14,196 nucleotides of DNA from contig NZ_QSPK01000062.1 of NCBI RefSeq assembly GCF_003436425.1, positions 1 to 14,196 on the forward strand, given 5' to 3'. The notes under the pieces were generated by a model, which worked only from the letters and a program-made list of their open reading frames with translations, did not search any database and was not told the DNA's origin. The DNA comes from Eubacterium sp. TM05-53. Its GTDB lineage: Bacteria > Bacillota_I > Bacilli_A > Erysipelotrichales > Erysipelotrichaceae. How positions within the stretch are numbered: the first letter of the stretch is position 1; every line of letters begins with the position of its first letter. A program made the translations under genes and the position numbers. Below, piece after piece: positions 13,012 to 14,196 of the stretch.

Positions 13012-14079
13012 ATGAAAACAAACAAAATTTTAATGGCAGGAGCATTAGTTCTTAGTATGGTATTGTCTGGCGGTATGTTGACTGGATGCTCAAATTCTGC
13101 AACAAAAGATACAAAGACAACAGAAGTCACTAAGAAAAAAGAAGTAAAAACGATAGGTCATAAAAGCAAGGATTCAAAATCTTTGAAGATCACAAACAAC
13201 ACTGGAAAGAAAATCACTGTATTTGAAACAAAGTCTAGTTCTGAAGAAAGTTTCAGTGATAACTTGTTGGAAGATGGTGACGCTGTAAAAAACAATGAAG
13301 AACGTACTTTGTATTACGTTGTCAAAGAAAACGACAAGCTGGATGTAAAAATTGGATTACAGGATGAAGATAAAACATTCGTATTCAAAGATGTTGATAC
13401 AGAAGATACAAAGAAAGTGGATGTTTCTTTAAAAGAAGATAAAGTTAATCTGGATGTAACGAAAAAAGATGGCAGTACTGCCACTTTGACACCATCTGAG
13501 GATTCTGCAAAGACGGAAGATGAGAAAAAAGATGAATCAGAAGTAAAACAGGAAGGAAAGAAAGAAGAAACAGCAAAAGCCGATTCTTCAAACAAATCAA
13601 ATTCTTCAGAATCAAAGAAGGACAACACCGCTTCAACTACGAATGCCAGCTCGAACAAGAACAACACAAGTTCTTCTTCTAAACCTTCAAATAGCAGTGA
13701 TAATAACTCTGGTTCATCAAAACCGTCGAATAGCAATGGTTCAAGTTCAAGTAACTCAAAACCTGATGAACATACACACAACTGGGTGGCTGTGACTGAA
13801 ACAAGAACAGTTGTTGATCAGGCTTCTTATGATGAACAAGTCCCTGTTACAGAAATGAAGGCATTTGATATTTGTAATGACTGTGGTGCAGAACTAAATA
13901 GTGCTACTGTTTCTGCTCACGTAAAAGATCATATGATTAATGATACAGGAAACGGTGGATGGCACACAGAATGGAGAGAAGTAGTCACTGGCTACCAGAC
14001 GGTGCACCATGATGCTGTGACACATACCGAAACTGTAACGACAGGATATAGATGCTCAACTTGCGGTGCTACAAAATAA
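13012..14079 (+). CDS. Ser/Asn-rich lipoprotein with C-terminal Cys/His (zinc-ribbon-like) domain
   Basis: From ATG at 13012, with GAGGGGG at 12998-13004 seven bases before it, the product is 355 residues. It has a lipoprotein signal peptide with lipobox Leu-Thr-Gly-Cys (C26). A strand-rich domain at about 57-152 ('KITNNTGKKITVFE' to 'VDVSLKEDKVNLDV') looks like a small beta sandwich. A low-complexity Lys/Glu then Ser/Asn tether spans about 160-250. The C-terminal domain (254-355) has His-Thr-His-Asn-Trp, Cys pairs C288/C291 and C348/C351, and many His, so it probably binds a metal. The whole would stand well off the membrane. It is not an obvious paralogue of the 2138-7006 array, although the layout is alike. 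The function is unknown. Confidence 0.85.
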   Translation: MKTNKILMAGALVLSMVLSGGMLTGCSNSATKDTKTTEVTKKKEVKTIGHKSKDSKSLKITNNTGKKITVFETKSSSEESFSDNLLEDGDAVKNNEERTLYYVVKENDKLDVKIGLQDEDKTFVFKDVDTEDTKKVDVSLKEDKVNLDVTKKDGSTATLTPSEDSAKTEDEKKDESEVKQEGKKEETAKADSSNKSNSSESKKDNTASTTNASSNKNNTSSSSKPSNSSDNNSGSSKPSNSNGSSSSNSKPDEHTHNWVAVTETRTVVDQASYDEQVPVTEMKAFDICNDCGAELNSATVSAHVKDHMINDTGNGGWHTEWREVVTGYQTVHHDAVTHTETVTTGYRCSTCGATK

Positions 14080-14093
14080 ATTTATATTTTTAT

Positions 14094-14141
14094 GGAGCTG
14101 TAACGAATAAGTAAATTTTATTACTTATGGAGTTCAGCTCC
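14094..14141. other. compound hairpin A
   Basis: GGAGCTG (14094-14100) pairs with CAGCTCC (14135-14141), AAC (14102-14104) with GTT (14132-14134), and ATAAGTAA (14107-14114) with TTACTTAT (14121-14128): 18 pairs with a small GA/GGA internal loop. There is no clear U-tract on either side, so an ordinary terminator is unlikely. Confidence 0.6.
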
Positions 14142-14143
14142 TG

Positions 14144-14186
14144 GTATATTGTAATTGACCCATCTAACTGGTCATCTACAATATAC
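14144..14186. other. compound hairpin B
   Basis: GTATATTGTA (14144-14153) pairs perfectly with TACAATATAC (14177-14186). Inside, TGACC (14156-14160) pairs with GGTCA (14170-14174) around a 9-nt loop. It follows hairpin A after two bases. The next bases, CCTCCTTTC (14188-14196), read as an AAAGGAGG ribosome binding site on the minus strand. Confidence 0.6.
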
Positions 14187-14196
14187 TCCTCCTTTC

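Noticed and set aside
13314..13781. Minus-strand frame of 155 codons opposite the Ser/Asn-rich lipoprotein
   Set aside because: The composition (Ser, Phe, Leu, Glu only) mirrors the low-complexity stalk on the + strand. The + strand gene has a clear signal peptide and ribosome binding site.

Overview
The window looks like chromosomal DNA of a low-GC Bacillota. AT-rich codon use, strong AGGAGG-type ribosome binding sites, tight co-directional gene packing and the gene families point to an Erysipelotrichia- or Clostridia-like gut bacterium. The genus cannot be fixed from the sequence alone.

Region 1 (129-10749) appears to be one + strand operon of twelve genes with overlaps or gaps of less than 20 nt, ending at a hairpin after the last gene. 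It opens with a cytoplasmic DUF4428-type zinc-finger protein and a large lipoprotein. Next comes an array of six small paralogous lipoproteins plus one paralogue without a signal peptide. The array holds eight copies of a ~150-residue domain, each lipoprotein having a Lys/Glu- or Thr/Lys-rich tether; one gene carries two domains. The last three genes are an SPFH protein with three C-terminal zinc ribbons, a zinc-ribbon protein with one C-terminal membrane helix, and a secreted membrane protein with two TPM domains. These resemble YdjI, YdjG and YdjH of Bacillus subtilis, which tether the phage-shock protein PspA to the membrane. No PspA gene is visible. My inference is an envelope-stress or membrane-surveillance locus with a cytoplasmic/membrane SPFH-zinc-TPM core and an expanding set of surface lipoproteins.

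Region 2 (10750-10966) is a non-coding gap with a long-range pairing, a short hairpin, a repeated ~23-nt element and a second terminator. Region 3 (10993-12009) is a separate unit with its own promoter: a DUF3137-type membrane protein, a small unknown acidic protein and a terminator.

Region 4 (12010-12660) has two copies of a 29-nt direct repeat built on GTTTGCCAAA, a minus-strand terminator with no gene directly upstream, and a minus-strand XRE-type repressor gene with a perfect palindrome in its upstream region. Region 5 (12678-14079) encodes a small hydrophobic membrane protein and a Ser/Asn-rich lipoprotein ending in a Cys/His-rich, probably metal-binding domain. The last ~100 nt hold two elaborate hairpins that look like the start of a structured RNA or the end of a mobile element.
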